Part shown: positions 1 through 8,400 of the stretch, piece by piece
Numbering within the stretch: position 1 is the first letter of the stretch
How the letters are laid out: the number at the start of each line of letters is the position of its first letter
NCBI GenBank assembly: GCA_002705045.2
Contig: PAHT02000076.1
Coordinates: 4,675 to 43,454 of the forward strand
Length of the DNA: 38,780 nucleotides
Direction: 5' to 3'
From: Paracoccaceae bacterium
GTDB taxonomy: Bacteria > Pseudomonadota > Alphaproteobacteria > Rhodobacterales > Rhodobacteraceae
Translations under genes and position numbers: made by a program
Notes under the pieces: generated by a model
What the model saw: the letters and a program-made list of their open reading frames with translations, nothing else
Told to the model about the DNA's origin: nothing
Databases searched by the model: none

Positions 1-16
1 AAAATAATAGTAGATC

Positions 17-1786
17 ATGTTTTTAGGTCTTCGATTTAAAAGTAAAGATACTATGAATAACGATACTGCCAAACCAAACCATCTTTCTCCATTTGCCCGT
101 AACCGGATAAAACTCATACTAAATATATTTGTGTTTGGTTTAATAACTGGTGTTTTAATGGCAATATTTGCGAACATTTTTGTCAATACCGTGAGTTTTA
201 TATCCTCTTACAGAACCACTCTTGATATTTTCACATTAGAAGTATTCGGAACAGCTATAAATTATCTCCCAATAATTACTTTAGTTTTAGCTGCGAGCGT
301 CATAATCATTATTCGAAATCATTTTGAAATAACTCGATGGAATGGACCGGCGGACTCTATATATGCCGCTCATCGGACAGATAACGAATTAGATACTAGA
401 GTAGGATATTTCTCTTCTTTAGTTGCATTAATAAGTGCAAGTGGAGGTTCATCAGTTGGACTTTATGGACCTCTTGTCCATTTAGGCGCAACGATCGGAA
501 CTTCGTTAAAGGCTATTACTAAAGATTTATTGTCAACGGATGTTTTCATAGGTTGTGGAGTAGCTGGAGCTATCTCAGCTGGATTTGGAGCTCCGCTTGC
601 AGGCATTATTTTTGCCCATGAAGCCGTCTTACGCCACTTTTCAATGCGCGCACTTGCCCCAATTGCCATAGCAAGTTTCACTGCAAGTGCAATAACCGAA
701 AAGATTTTTAATAAGTCATCGATTTTTCAAACTAATAACGAAATTCCTGAATTAGCAAATATTTTACCAGTCACTCTTGCTTGCAGTCCTATTTTCGCAA
801 TTTCAGCCATTGCATTCATGATGTGTATTCGTACCCTAACCCAAATAGCTGCAAAAAGTAATTTTTCACCAATAGTCCTGATTTACTCCGGTGCAATAAT
901 TTGCGGGGTGACCGGGATTTTTGTTCCACAAGTGTTGGGCCTTGGCACCGAAAGTATTAATCAAATGTTAAGTGGGAATTTTTTACTTAGTTTTCTGATA
1001 ATTATCCTCATTTTAAAAATCTTAATGACATCAATCTGTTTAAGCTCTGGCTTATTTGGAGGAATATTTGCTCCAGCACTATTTATTGGAACAGCTACCG
1101 GCTCAATAGTTGGAAAAATTGTCTCTATTCTTGGTTTTATTGGGGCCGGATCAGTACTACCCTTTTGTGGTATGGCGGCGGTTGGAGGGGCGATAATAGG
1201 CGCACCAGTCACCGCAGTGATAATAATAGTAGAGATTACTGGGTCCTATTCCTTAGGGCTTTCAACAATGGCGTCAGTAGCCGGTTGCTGCCTTATAACT
1301 CATCTATTTTTCGGTCACTCTTTTTTCGACCGACAACTTATCGATCGCGGAATAAATGTGAACTTAGGACGTGGGCATTTAAAGCTGATGGAAGAGCCCG
1401 TTTTGAATTATACTACGGATGATTTCTGCAGAATAGACAAATCAGAAACTGTTAATTCTGCCCTTCATAAAATGATAATTTCAAAATATACTGAAGCCTA
1501 TATTATGAATAAGGACAGTCAGTTTTTAGGAAAATTAATTATTAACGATTTAATCGATGCCAAAAAAACTTTAAACGTCCTAAGTTTTATAACACAAGAA
1601 CCTTTAACACTTAATCCGAATTTATCTGTTCTTCAAAGTATTGAGGCCTGTAGGTCATTTGTTGGCGAAAGCATCCCAATAGTGGACCCCGATTTGAAAA
1701 AATTTCACGGTGTTATTAGTGAAGCCGATTTATTTTCTGCCTATTTAGATCTGGATAAGCAGATAAAAGATCTTGAAAATGGATAA
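17..1786 (+). CDS. ClC-family chloride channel/transporter with C-terminal CBS pair
   Basis: Integral membrane anion channel or transporter of the ClC family. Residues about 30-440 hold many hydrophobic segments. The ClC signature regions are visible: an NGPAD segment in place of the usual GSGIP, then GLYGP (bases 458-472) in place of GREGP, and GGIFAP near base 1060 as the third filter motif. The C-terminus (about 460-589) looks like two CBS domains, which usually bind nucleotides and regulate gating. The gating glutamate of GREGP is replaced by tyrosine. This is recalled from a bacterial ClC subfamily and may favour channel-like rather than proton-coupled transport. The start is uncertain: an in-frame ATG at 53 would remove 12 residues, and neither start has a strong ribosome binding site. 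No flagellar link is evident; the gene marks the edge of the cluster. Confidence 0.88.
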   Translation: MFLGLRFKSKDTMNNDTAKPNHLSPFARNRIKLILNIFVFGLITGVLMAIFANIFVNTVSFISSYRTTLDIFTLEVFGTAINYLPIITLVLAASVIIIIRNHFEITRWNGPADSIYAAHRTDNELDTRVGYFSSLVALISASGGSSVGLYGPLVHLGATIGTSLKAITKDLLSTDVFIGCGVAGAISAGFGAPLAGIIFAHEAVLRHFSMRALAPIAIASFTASAITEKIFNKSSIFQTNNEIPELANILPVTLACSPIFAISAIAFMMCIRTLTQIAAKSNFSPIVLIYSGAIICGVTGIFVPQVLGLGTESINQMLSGNFLLSFLIIILILKILMTSICLSSGLFGGIFAPALFIGTATGSIVGKIVSILGFIGAGSVLPFCGMAAVGGAIIGAPVTAVIIIVEITGSYSLGLSTMASVAGCCLITHLFFGHSFFDRQLIDRGINVNLGRGHLKLMEEPVLNYTTDDFCRIDKSETVNSALHKMIISKYTEAYIMNKDSQFLGKLIINDLIDAKKTLNVLSFITQEPLTLNPNLSVLQSIEACRSFVGESIPIVDPDLKKFHGVISEADLFSAYLDLDKQIKDLENG

Positions 1787-1812
1787 AATCAGGGGCTACC
1801 CCTGATTTTATC
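1782..1812. terminator. Rho-independent terminator, probably bidirectional
   Basis: A perfect 14-bp inverted repeat (GATAAAATCAGGGG / CCCCTGATTTTATC) with a CTA loop overlaps the stop codon of the ClC gene. The GC-rich top of the stem is flanked by A-rich and T-rich arms, so it could stop transcripts from the ClC gene and from the opposing lipoprotein gene. Confidence 0.8.
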
Positions 1813-1854
1813 TATCCCGTTTTCCGTTATATTACTATTTGATCATTAGAACGT

Positions 1855-2271
1855 TCAGTGTGATCCAGGAGCATGAACATGATATGGCTTTTTCTTACAG
1901 ATATAAATTTTGCCTACCATTCCTGACGCTGAACTGTTCTCAGCCCAGCCAACCAACGCAATCGCATTTCCCCCCATTAAAAGGGCTCTATTTTTCAAAC
2001 CCATAATAACTTCAGAATAATTTATATTTGATGAATACGCCAATTTTAATACTTGCGTGCATGTAGACTCTAGTCTGAGCGATCTATCCGCATGCAAGCT
2101 TACATTTGCTATTCCTTCAATTGGAACGATACCTTCAGGAGCTGCGCCTACTGAATCCGATATTATTGTGCTTTGAACACTGGCAGCATTTGGAACCAAC
2201 CCAGTGTTGTTTAGACTATTTGTTTGACATCCTGCCAACACAAGCAAGAAAACAATCGAAAGATATTTCAT
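1855..2271 (-). CDS. Small lipoprotein, DUF4156/RcsF-like fold suspected
   Basis: A 138-residue predicted lipoprotein. The N-terminus MKYLSIVFLLVLAGC is a lipoprotein signal with an LAGC lipobox, so the mature protein should be anchored through its cysteine and face the periplasm. The later part has a conserved-looking pattern of an ALLMGGNAIALVGW segment followed by GKIYICKK, with cysteines at about residues 72 and 126. This resembles DUF4156/RcsF-type small lipoproteins; the match is from memory and weak. The ATG has a good AGGAG site 8 bases upstream. A FliA-type promoter element lies 40 bases upstream, so the gene may belong to the late flagellar regulon although its role is unknown. It converges with the ClC gene. 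Confidence 0.75.
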   Translation of the reverse strand: MKYLSIVFLLVLAGCQTNSLNNTGLVPNAASVQSTIISDSVGAAPEGIVPIEGIANVSLHADRSLRLESTCTQVLKLAYSSNINYSEVIMGLKNRALLMGGNAIALVGWAENSSASGMVGKIYICKKKPYHVHAPGSH

Positions 2272-2310
2272 AGAATTTCTCCTGAACCTTTTTATTTTGT
2301 CTCAGCTACG

Positions 2311-2337
2311 TAAACGACATTAATCCAAAAAAGTTTA
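2311..2337 (-). promoter_or_regulatory. FliA (sigma-28) type promoter of the lipoprotein gene
   Basis: On the minus strand TAAACTTT, then an 11-base gap, then GTCGTTTA. The -35 is one mismatch from TAAAGTTT with canonical spacing. The predicted start of transcription is about 33 bases before the ATG at 2271. The same GTCGTT -10 recurs upstream of six other genes in this window. Confidence 0.65.
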
Positions 2338-2483
2338 GTAATTATCCAGAAAAGATAGTAACAGGTATTTAAAAATAATTGTCAGAGAAAAGGTTGCCTT
2401 ACTACTGGCATCAGAATTGCTTAGGGAAGAGGCGCATTAAACTGCGTTATCATGAGTAATATCATGTGTAGCAACTTTAACTT

Positions 2484-2511
2484 ACCCTGGGTGATCATCC
2501 CAGGGTCTTTT
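2484..2511. terminator. Hairpin terminator after fliL
   Basis: Inverted repeat ACCCTGGG / CCCAGGGT with a 7-base loop, directly beyond the fliL stop codon. The T-rich tail (TCTTTT) lies on the plus-strand side. It therefore looks better as a plus-strand terminator, possibly of an unannotated small transcript, but may also end the fliL message. Confidence 0.55.
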
Positions 2512-3151
2512 AAGTTATAACGAACCGAATAAATAAAACCTTACTTATCTCAGGTTTTGACCCCAAGCTTTCAAGCTTTTGATTAATAACATCCCTTAGA
2601 TCGTTTAAGAGTTTTTTTTGAAAGTCAGCCGACTGTAATTCCTCTAAGGAATGAGCTCCCATGAAGTATAGTATGTCCGACCGAATAGCGGGTACAAACG
2701 CGTTAAAACTCTCAAAAAACCATTCCGCAGTAACCCCAGACTGAAAACTTGAAACTGCAAGTTCAAATGTCAGATTTTTTTTTGTATCCGGAATATTGAC
2801 GGCGAAAGCCATCGGAAATTGAAAATAATTGTGCGTATCCAAAAACCCTGCTTCGTCTGCATTCTCCGGAACCGCAGCCCCAGCCTCAGTCTGACCGCCC
2901 TCGTCATCATCAGAATTTTCTTGCTGAGAGTAGGACTGTAAAACTTCTTCAAGCTTAGCTTCATGGGCAAGGTCTGATGTCAGTAAAATTTTAGTCAAAA
3001 CAATATAAATGACGAAAATCAAAAGAAATGGACCAATGAAAAAATAAACCAACGGTCCTGGCATTTTTATCTTAAAACGTGGCTTTACTACCTCATCCTC
3101 TGATACTTCTGTATCCTCTTTGCTTTCTGACTGCTCTAATGCTTCCGACAT
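2510..3151 (-). CDS. fliL: Flagellar basal body-associated protein FliL
   Basis: FliL is an inner-membrane protein with a periplasmic domain that surrounds the stator units and supports torque. Here an acidic cytoplasmic tail of about 30 residues is followed by one membrane helix (roughly residues 36-60, PLVYFFIGPFLLIFVIYIVL). After it comes an acidic linker and a C-terminal domain with the family pattern: a beta strand ending in LTFELAVSS, a helix with VPAIRSDILYFMG, and a terminal ISKVLFIRFVIT strand. The length of about 213 residues is slightly above typical FliL because of the acidic linker. Two starts are possible: GTG at 3157 or ATG at 3151. An AGGTGG sits only 2 bases before the ATG, so the choice is unsure. 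A FliA-type promoter lies just upstream. The gene stands alone rather than with fliM/fliN. Confidence 0.85.
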   Translation of the reverse strand: MSEALEQSESKEDTEVSEDEVVKPRFKIKMPGPLVYFFIGPFLLIFVIYIVLTKILLTSDLAHEAKLEEVLQSYSQQENSDDDEGGQTEAGAAVPENADEAGFLDTHNYFQFPMAFAVNIPDTKKNLTFELAVSSFQSGVTAEWFFESFNAFVPAIRSDILYFMGAHSLEELQSADFQKKLLNDLRDVINQKLESLGSKPEISKVLFIRFVIT

Positions 3152-3191
3152 ATCCACCTAAACAATTATTCACATGTCTACTTAATAGTGT

Positions 3192-3217
3192 TAAACGACG
3201 TGTAAAGATTTTTTTTA
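3192..3217 (-). promoter_or_regulatory. FliA-type promoter of fliL
   Basis: Minus-strand TAAA, 14 bases, GTCGTTTA. It is located about 40 bases upstream of the fliL start, back to back with a matching element for the 3342 gene. Confidence 0.6.
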
Positions 3218-3276
3218 AATATAAATATAGAAATGCAATTTGTATATTCTGAATTAATTTAAATTAAACTTTTTAT

Positions 3277-3302
3277 TAAAATATTATTCACACGGTCGTT
3301 CA
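3277..3302 (+). promoter_or_regulatory. FliA-type promoter of the 3342 gene
   Basis: Plus-strand TAAA, 14 bases, GTCGTTCA, ending 39 bases before the ATG at 3342. It differs at one -10 position from the fliL copy. Confidence 0.55.
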
Positions 3303-3341
3303 CTTAAAGACGAGCTTGTAAATATAAGAAAAGGGACGCGA

Positions 3342-3668
3342 ATGAGTATACACCACACCGATCAACTAGACTGGGCCCCTAAGAAGAGTAAGGATATTCA
3401 ATCATTACAGAAGTTTCAAAAAAATATAGCATCATCCCTTCTACAATACACGGAGGACGAAGATGAAAATAAGACAAATTCGAAATTAGTTTCGGCTTTG
3501 CTATTTATGCTTCACATAAGCAGTGAAATTGTAAAGTCGTTTACCTATGGTGACGAAACCGATACTAAAGAGCTGCTAGATGAAGCAATCACCGAGGCAA
3601 ATTTTGCCTATAAAAACAGAGATGGTTTAGATTTAACAGACACTTTAAACAAAGCGAAAATGAATTAA
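3342..3668 (+). CDS. Small soluble protein of unknown function, likely FliA-controlled
   Basis: A 108-residue protein that I do not recognise. It has no signal peptide or membrane segment. It begins with a polar stretch, followed by a mostly helical pattern (SALLFMLHISSEIVKSF) and an acidic, helical C-terminus. The size and all-helical character would suit a flagellar chaperone or small regulator such as a FliS-like protein, but no diagnostic motif supports that. The ATG is preceded by AAGGGA at good spacing and by a FliA-type promoter, which is the only evidence tying it to motility. It is divergent from fliL and convergent with the membrane protein gene ending at 3711. Confidence 0.65.
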   Translation: MSIHHTDQLDWAPKKSKDIQSLQKFQKNIASSLLQYTEDEDENKTNSKLVSALLFMLHISSEIVKSFTYGDETDTKELLDEAITEANFAYKNRDGLDLTDTLNKAKMN

Positions 3669-3681
3669 ATTTATTCATTTT
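3657..3681. terminator. AT-rich hairpin between convergent genes
   Basis: AAAATGAAT / ATTCATTTT, a 9-bp stem with a 7-base loop that overlaps the stop codon of the 3342 gene and ends in T residues. The stem is weak because it is AT-rich, so its function as a terminator is uncertain. Confidence 0.4.
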
Positions 3682-3710
3682 TGTTAAATCACCTTACAAA
3701 GCTAAACAAG

Positions 3711-4427
3711 CTATAACTTAAACTTTATTCTTCCGTTGATAATCCATTCATCGTGAAGGCAAGCCACGGATATAGACTTGTTTAGCTCTTTTCTAGCTTG
3801 AATAGTAACAGTATTGATTATCGTATTGCGATCATTTCTGGCGTCTGTCTCCTTCTTAATCAATGCCTTCGCCCATACTTCTAAATCATAGTCCTCCAAT
3901 AAATCGTTCAAATTTGGGGGCAAGCCGGACTGATCATCAGATTTACTCATATCTGAGTCTATCTTGCTGCTAACAGTTTTTATATCTTCAAAAATTTCTG
4001 AACTACATTCACGAGATAAAAACGTACATATAGCTTTGTACTTTTCAGCAGTTTCAAAGAGATTTTTAAATTTACCATGGGAAACATTTTGTGTCTCATC
4101 GATTGTTCCTTTTGCGTCGTTCACATACATCAACTCCAAATCATCCAACTGCTCTAATAGCCAAGCCTCATGAGGCTTTATTGTTCCATACAAAAGAGTA
4201 CTTAACTCAAATAATTGAGGTGATGTCGGATCATCAAATTTCAACCGCTCAAACATACGTTCGCTCTCTTGTTCATAGAGCTTCTTTTCGTTCTTTTTTT
4301 TTATTTTTTGATCTTCATTGGACCAGACAATCCCAAGACCTATCACCATTGTGAGCAAACCGACATAAGGAGTGAACCAGAGCAACAAAAAGCCAACGAC
4401 AGCCATACTTGATCCTAAAAGAAGCAT
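3711..4427 (-). CDS. Membrane-anchored protein of unknown function
   Basis: About 238 residues. Two adjacent hydrophobic segments at the N-terminus (MLLLGSSMAVVGFLLLWF and VGLLTMVIGLGIVW) form a membrane hairpin. A charged, helical, probably cytoplasmic region of about 190 residues follows, including a KIKKKNEKKLYEQESERMFERL stretch that may be coiled coil. No known domain was recognised. The start at 4427 is preferred because GGTGGAGG lies 4 bases before the ATG; a longer TTG start at 4457 lacks a ribosome site. No FliA or sigma-54 motif was found upstream, so a flagellar role rests only on position. Confidence 0.65.
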   Translation of the reverse strand: MLLLGSSMAVVGFLLLWFTPYVGLLTMVIGLGIVWSNEDQKIKKKNEKKLYEQESERMFERLKFDDPTSPQLFELSTLLYGTIKPHEAWLLEQLDDLELMYVNDAKGTIDETQNVSHGKFKNLFETAEKYKAICTFLSRECSSEIFEDIKTVSSKIDSDMSKSDDQSGLPPNLNDLLEDYDLEVWAKALIKKETDARNDRNTIINTVTIQARKELNKSISVACLHDEWIINGRIKFKL

Positions 4428-4528
4428 CGATCCTCCACCAGTTAAGTCAATACCCAAAAATTAAATAGTGACTTCAATACCTTTTAACTATTTTAACCTA
4501 CTTCAATTACCTAGACTTTAGCAAACCT

Positions 4529-4594
4529 AGTTGACTTTTTTGAAAAGTAGTTTCCAAGCTTATAAACTTTAAAACTACTTTTTTGAAATCAACT
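4529..4594. repeat. Imperfect inverted repeat
   Basis: The outer arms AGTTGA / TCAACT and inner arms AAAAGTAGTTT / AAACTACTTTT are perfect complements, separated by slightly unequal linkers and an 18-base loop. As RNA or DNA it could form a hairpin of at least 17 bp. It may be a terminator-like structure, an operator or the remnant of a small repeat element. Confidence 0.6.
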
Positions 4595-4737
4595 CGGTTT
4601 CAGAAGCAGAATATTTGCTCACAATATTTGACAATATCATAATACAAAATGACGTAGCTGCAAATAGCGAATTGAAAATTACAAGAGCAGACTACCTACG
4701 CCAAAGTCAATCTAACAGTGTCTATAGGATTTTTTTT

Positions 4738-4766
4738 TTGATTTTGTAAAGAAAAAGTATTATATC
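4738..4766 (+). promoter_or_regulatory. Possible sigma-70 promoter of the RRF-like gene
   Basis: TTGATT, 17 bases, TATATC (8 of 12 consensus positions), 41 bases before the ATG at 4808. The call is weak in such AT-rich DNA. Confidence 0.3.
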
Positions 4767-4807
4767 TAACGCTAGCGTGCAAAAGTATATCGGAAAAGAG
4801 AGATATT

Positions 4808-5449
4808 ATGGCAGAGGAACCAGACTCCTACTCACTAGAAGCCGAAGCAAACATGGAAGTGTGCCTGGAAAATCTAATAGAAAATCTAAAAAGTGTTGGC
4901 TCAGCAGATGCATATAAAAACGCACTTTTTGGAATAAAATTGATGGTGGATAAAAAACAGAGACGCTTGTCAGACTTGTCAAGCATTGGCCCAGGACCAA
5001 TTCCACGATCATTAGAATTAATGGTGTTTAGTCGGGAATTAATACCTCAAATCGTCAAAGAAATTAAACTCGCTGGCTTCAGAAATGTTCAAGCAAATGA
5101 GGTTTTACAAAAAGTTGTGGTTGTGGTTCCAAAGCCAAACCTCGAAGAATTGCAGCAAGTTGCAGATGAAGTAACTCGACTTACTAGAAGTACTATTGGT
5201 CAGGTTGCAAAAATTAAAAGTAATTCTGCAATGCGACTGAAAGCTGGGCTGGAAAATGAGTACATTGAACCATTAACAGCAAGTAAAGCAACAAAAAAAC
5301 TTGATGCACTATTTGATAAATTTGCCGAGTTAACTAAGTTGCACACGATAAAAAAGAAAAAGGATCTGCTGGGAAGTCAATTTGAACCAGAAAACAAGGA
5401 AGAAATTGAACTCCTAGAAAAACTGAAAAAGAAAAAGCTAAAAAGCTAA
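4808..5449 (+). CDS. Divergent ribosome recycling factor-like protein
   Basis: A 213-residue soluble protein. Residues about 65-165 follow the order of ribosome recycling factor: a segment like the RRF 'vfdksl..aiekaI..sdLGlnp' strand-helix (MVFSRELIPQIVKEIKLAG), then a hydrophobic strand ending in proline (VVVVVPKPNLEELQQVADEV), then a long helix in the place of the 'RniRrda' helix (IGQVAKIKSNSAMRLK). The invariant arginines of that helix are largely replaced by lysines and other residues. The C-terminus is a lysine-rich helix. Canonical RRF is about 185 residues and essential, so this is more likely a paralog with another role. It starts with ATG after GGAAAAGAGAG. It converges with the flagellin-like gene with only 10 bases between the stops. 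The homology is inferred by eye and needs a profile search. Confidence 0.55.
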   Translation: MAEEPDSYSLEAEANMEVCLENLIENLKSVGSADAYKNALFGIKLMVDKKQRRLSDLSSIGPGPIPRSLELMVFSRELIPQIVKEIKLAGFRNVQANEVLQKVVVVVPKPNLEELQQVADEVTRLTRSTIGQVAKIKSNSAMRLKAGLENEYIEPLTASKATKKLDALFDKFAELTKLHTIKKKKDLLGSQFEPENKEEIELLEKLKKKKLKS

Positions 5450-5459
5450 GGCCCCTTTG

Positions 5460-8400
5460 TCAGGTAGATTTGATCAAGGCATATACATCGTCAGCAACTG
5501 CGTTTCCCGCTCTTGCCAACAAGCTTTGAATTTCATCTGCGATAATCATCTTGGCCGTTTTCTGAGACAAGTTTATAGCAGACGGAACATCCAATGCGTC
5601 TGCCTTGGTAGTATTTAAGCTATCTAAATAGTTTGATGTATCAAACTCACTAAATTCAAAAACCGCTCGTGACCTTGGAATATAATTTTCCTTGTAATCA
5701 GACACACTTTTAATTGCGAGAGCAATTCTTTCAGAAGCATTTTGTATTCTAAGAGTTTCACTTGTGCTAATCGGACTACTTCCTGAGAAGACCCCAAGTG
5801 TTTGTACTGTGGCATTTGATGTTTCCCAAAAACTAGTTCCGTTACTTTGTTCATTTTGCTGCAACAAAGAAAAGTTATCTTTAGAAAGTACGGTCACTTC
5901 GCCGGTTGAGAAAACTTCTTGCCCTGCCCCGCCTGTTAACGAAAATCCAGCTAAAGTTGCCGGAACATCAATGGCTTCAGTTGTACTTGATCCATTGCCA
6001 GTTATCGAAGTTACAGAAACCTGTGGGGTATAACTGGCATTAGATGCAGAAAAATTTAAATTTTCATACGTAACTCTTTCCTTTATTATGTCAAGAACAT
6101 CATCAGATATTGCGGAGACCGCAACGTCATCCACCCTAACTCTTGCACTTGAAATACCGTCACCATCATCGTCATAAGACCCCGCTAAGAATGCAATTTT
6201 ATAATCCCCAGAAGTAGAGACAGTGTGTGTCACGGTCTCCCACCCACTACTACTATTTTCAGTAGTATTTTTAAGCTCTTCAAAGGCATTATTTGCCGTA
6301 TTCACGAGATAAGCTTGGAAATCACCCTTTCCACCCGTAGTATCATCGATGCGCCAGCGAAAGGAGATCTGTTCATTACTATATAATCTAACATCACTCG
6401 CACTTTGTATCCCCATTCCCTTTATTAAATTATAGCCTACTGATGCTCCAACATTAGTTGCCAGCATTTGCGCTAAGTTATTGTTTCCATCGTCGATAGT
6501 CGTTGCAAGGCTTCCAGTGGTCATAGTGGTTTTATCTGTATCAACGTCGTTACTCAGATTAGATACAGTTGCACCAAAAGAACCAGATGTCGTAACATTA
6601 ATATTTGAGTCCAAAGGAGTTGTTGGTGAGTTGATAATTACTTGTGCCCCACTTCCTGTTGCGGTAAACCCCGTAGTACCAGTTCGATTATTTATGGACG
6701 TTCTGATCGCTTCTGCAGTTGCATTGTTATTAGAGTAAGTTATTGTTCCTGATATCAAATTAGTTTCATCAATTGTAATAGCAGAAAGAGTACTTGCCGT
6801 TAGATTTGGTGCTGACATATTTATTGTTCCAGAAGTAGTTAGACTTATAGAACTGTCACTAGGAATAGTGGAAGAGGAAATATTAATTTGTGCGCCAGAG
6901 CCACTAGCTGAATAACCAGTTGAACCAGTTTGATCGTTTATAGCAGTCCGAATAGCGGCAGCGGTTGTATTATTATCGACATAAGCAATTGTTCCAGAGA
7001 TAAGATTTGTGCCATCAACGGTGATCGCACTCAGTGTTCCGTCACTGCTATCGCCTGAATTCACGGACAGAGTACTGGTTGCAGTACCTGAGTCAATAGT
7101 TAAAGTACCATACCGCCCGACTATATTTTCACTTGGAAAAGAGGTGTCACGTTGAGTGGTTAAACCATCGATAGCTGTTGTTCCTGAAATAATTTGAGAA
7201 GACACCTTTGTCCAATTTGAGTCAGTATCAAATGTTCCATTTGTAAAAACTCTCGAATTCGCATTAAAATTTATTTGAAGAGAGTTGCCTCCGACCCCAT
7301 CATTCGTCGCATCAACCGCTCCAATCTGAGCTTGACCTCCTCCAGTTCCAATAAAAATATTTTTATTGGCATCTATTGAGACAGAACCAATGGAGGTGTC
7401 GCCAACGTTGAAAGTCGCTAAATTAATGTTCTCTGAGGTCAGATTTCCGACCATTCCAAAATTTAAACTTCCTCCCGCAAAACCAGCGTCTACATCATTA
7501 TAATCAACGCTCTGCCCCTCCAATAAAAAATCTGTTATCCCATCTCTTCTATCAACTGATACTGATAAACTTGTATCAGAAACAGAATGGACAAATGACG
7601 ATATACCAATATTTCCTCCATTTGGATCAGTTAAAATAATGTCATTATTCGTCGCACCCATTTTTGCAAAAATTCCAGTAACATCCGAATAGCCGTTCAC
7701 GGCAATTGCCAACTCTGAGAGATCATTCTTGTCAGCAATAGAAACACCGCTGATATTAACTGAACCCATACCTTGTTTCTCAGATGCTAACGAAAGAGCA
7801 ACTGTACCCGCATTTGTTAAGTCGTTTAGCCGTAGCGTACTTCTAGCAGATGCAGAAACTCCAATCGCTGTGTTTGCAGAAGCCTCAAGAACATTGATTC
7901 GAGCTGCAAGACTAGACGCTGACTCACCAGCTAATTGGTCAAAAGTGTTGGTTCCATCGGGGCCATTAATCGTAATTGTCTTGCTAGCAGTAATATTAGT
8001 ACCTGTTTTCTCCAAACCTCCTGCTAATGCTAGAGCTGAAAAAGTACGAAATGACGCCATTGTATCATAAACATTTTCAATTGAAATTGATGCGGGATCA
8101 GATTGTCCAGACCACATTGGAAAAACTCTATTTGTGAAGGTACCATCAATTAAATTTTGTTCATTAAGTTGTCTTTTTGATATGATAGCGGTTACCTCAT
8201 CACCAAATGAGCTTATTGCACTTGCTAGCGACACAGAATCAGATACTAGTGCTTGGTTATTATCTTCAGCGGCTTGGGCTTCTGATATCTTTTTACCCAT
8301 TCGCTCCAATACATTCAACACATCCTCATAAGCTGATGACGCAATGTTTAAAGCGTTTAACCCACTTCGCATATTACTTATACCGCTTCGGATCTCATTT

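Larger units (their letters stand above)
4428..4807. other. 380-bp intergenic region between divergent genes
   Basis: This is one of the longest non-coding gaps in the window. It carries a long imperfect inverted repeat (4529-4594), a run of ten T residues (4730-4739) and a possible sigma-70 promoter for the gene at 4808. No open frame with a ribosome site and no tRNA-like fold was seen. Confidence 0.6.

Noticed and set aside
4115-4122. Plus-strand GTCGTTCA, same as the FliA-type -10
   Set aside because: It is inside the coding region of the membrane protein gene and has no TAAA 14-15 bases upstream.
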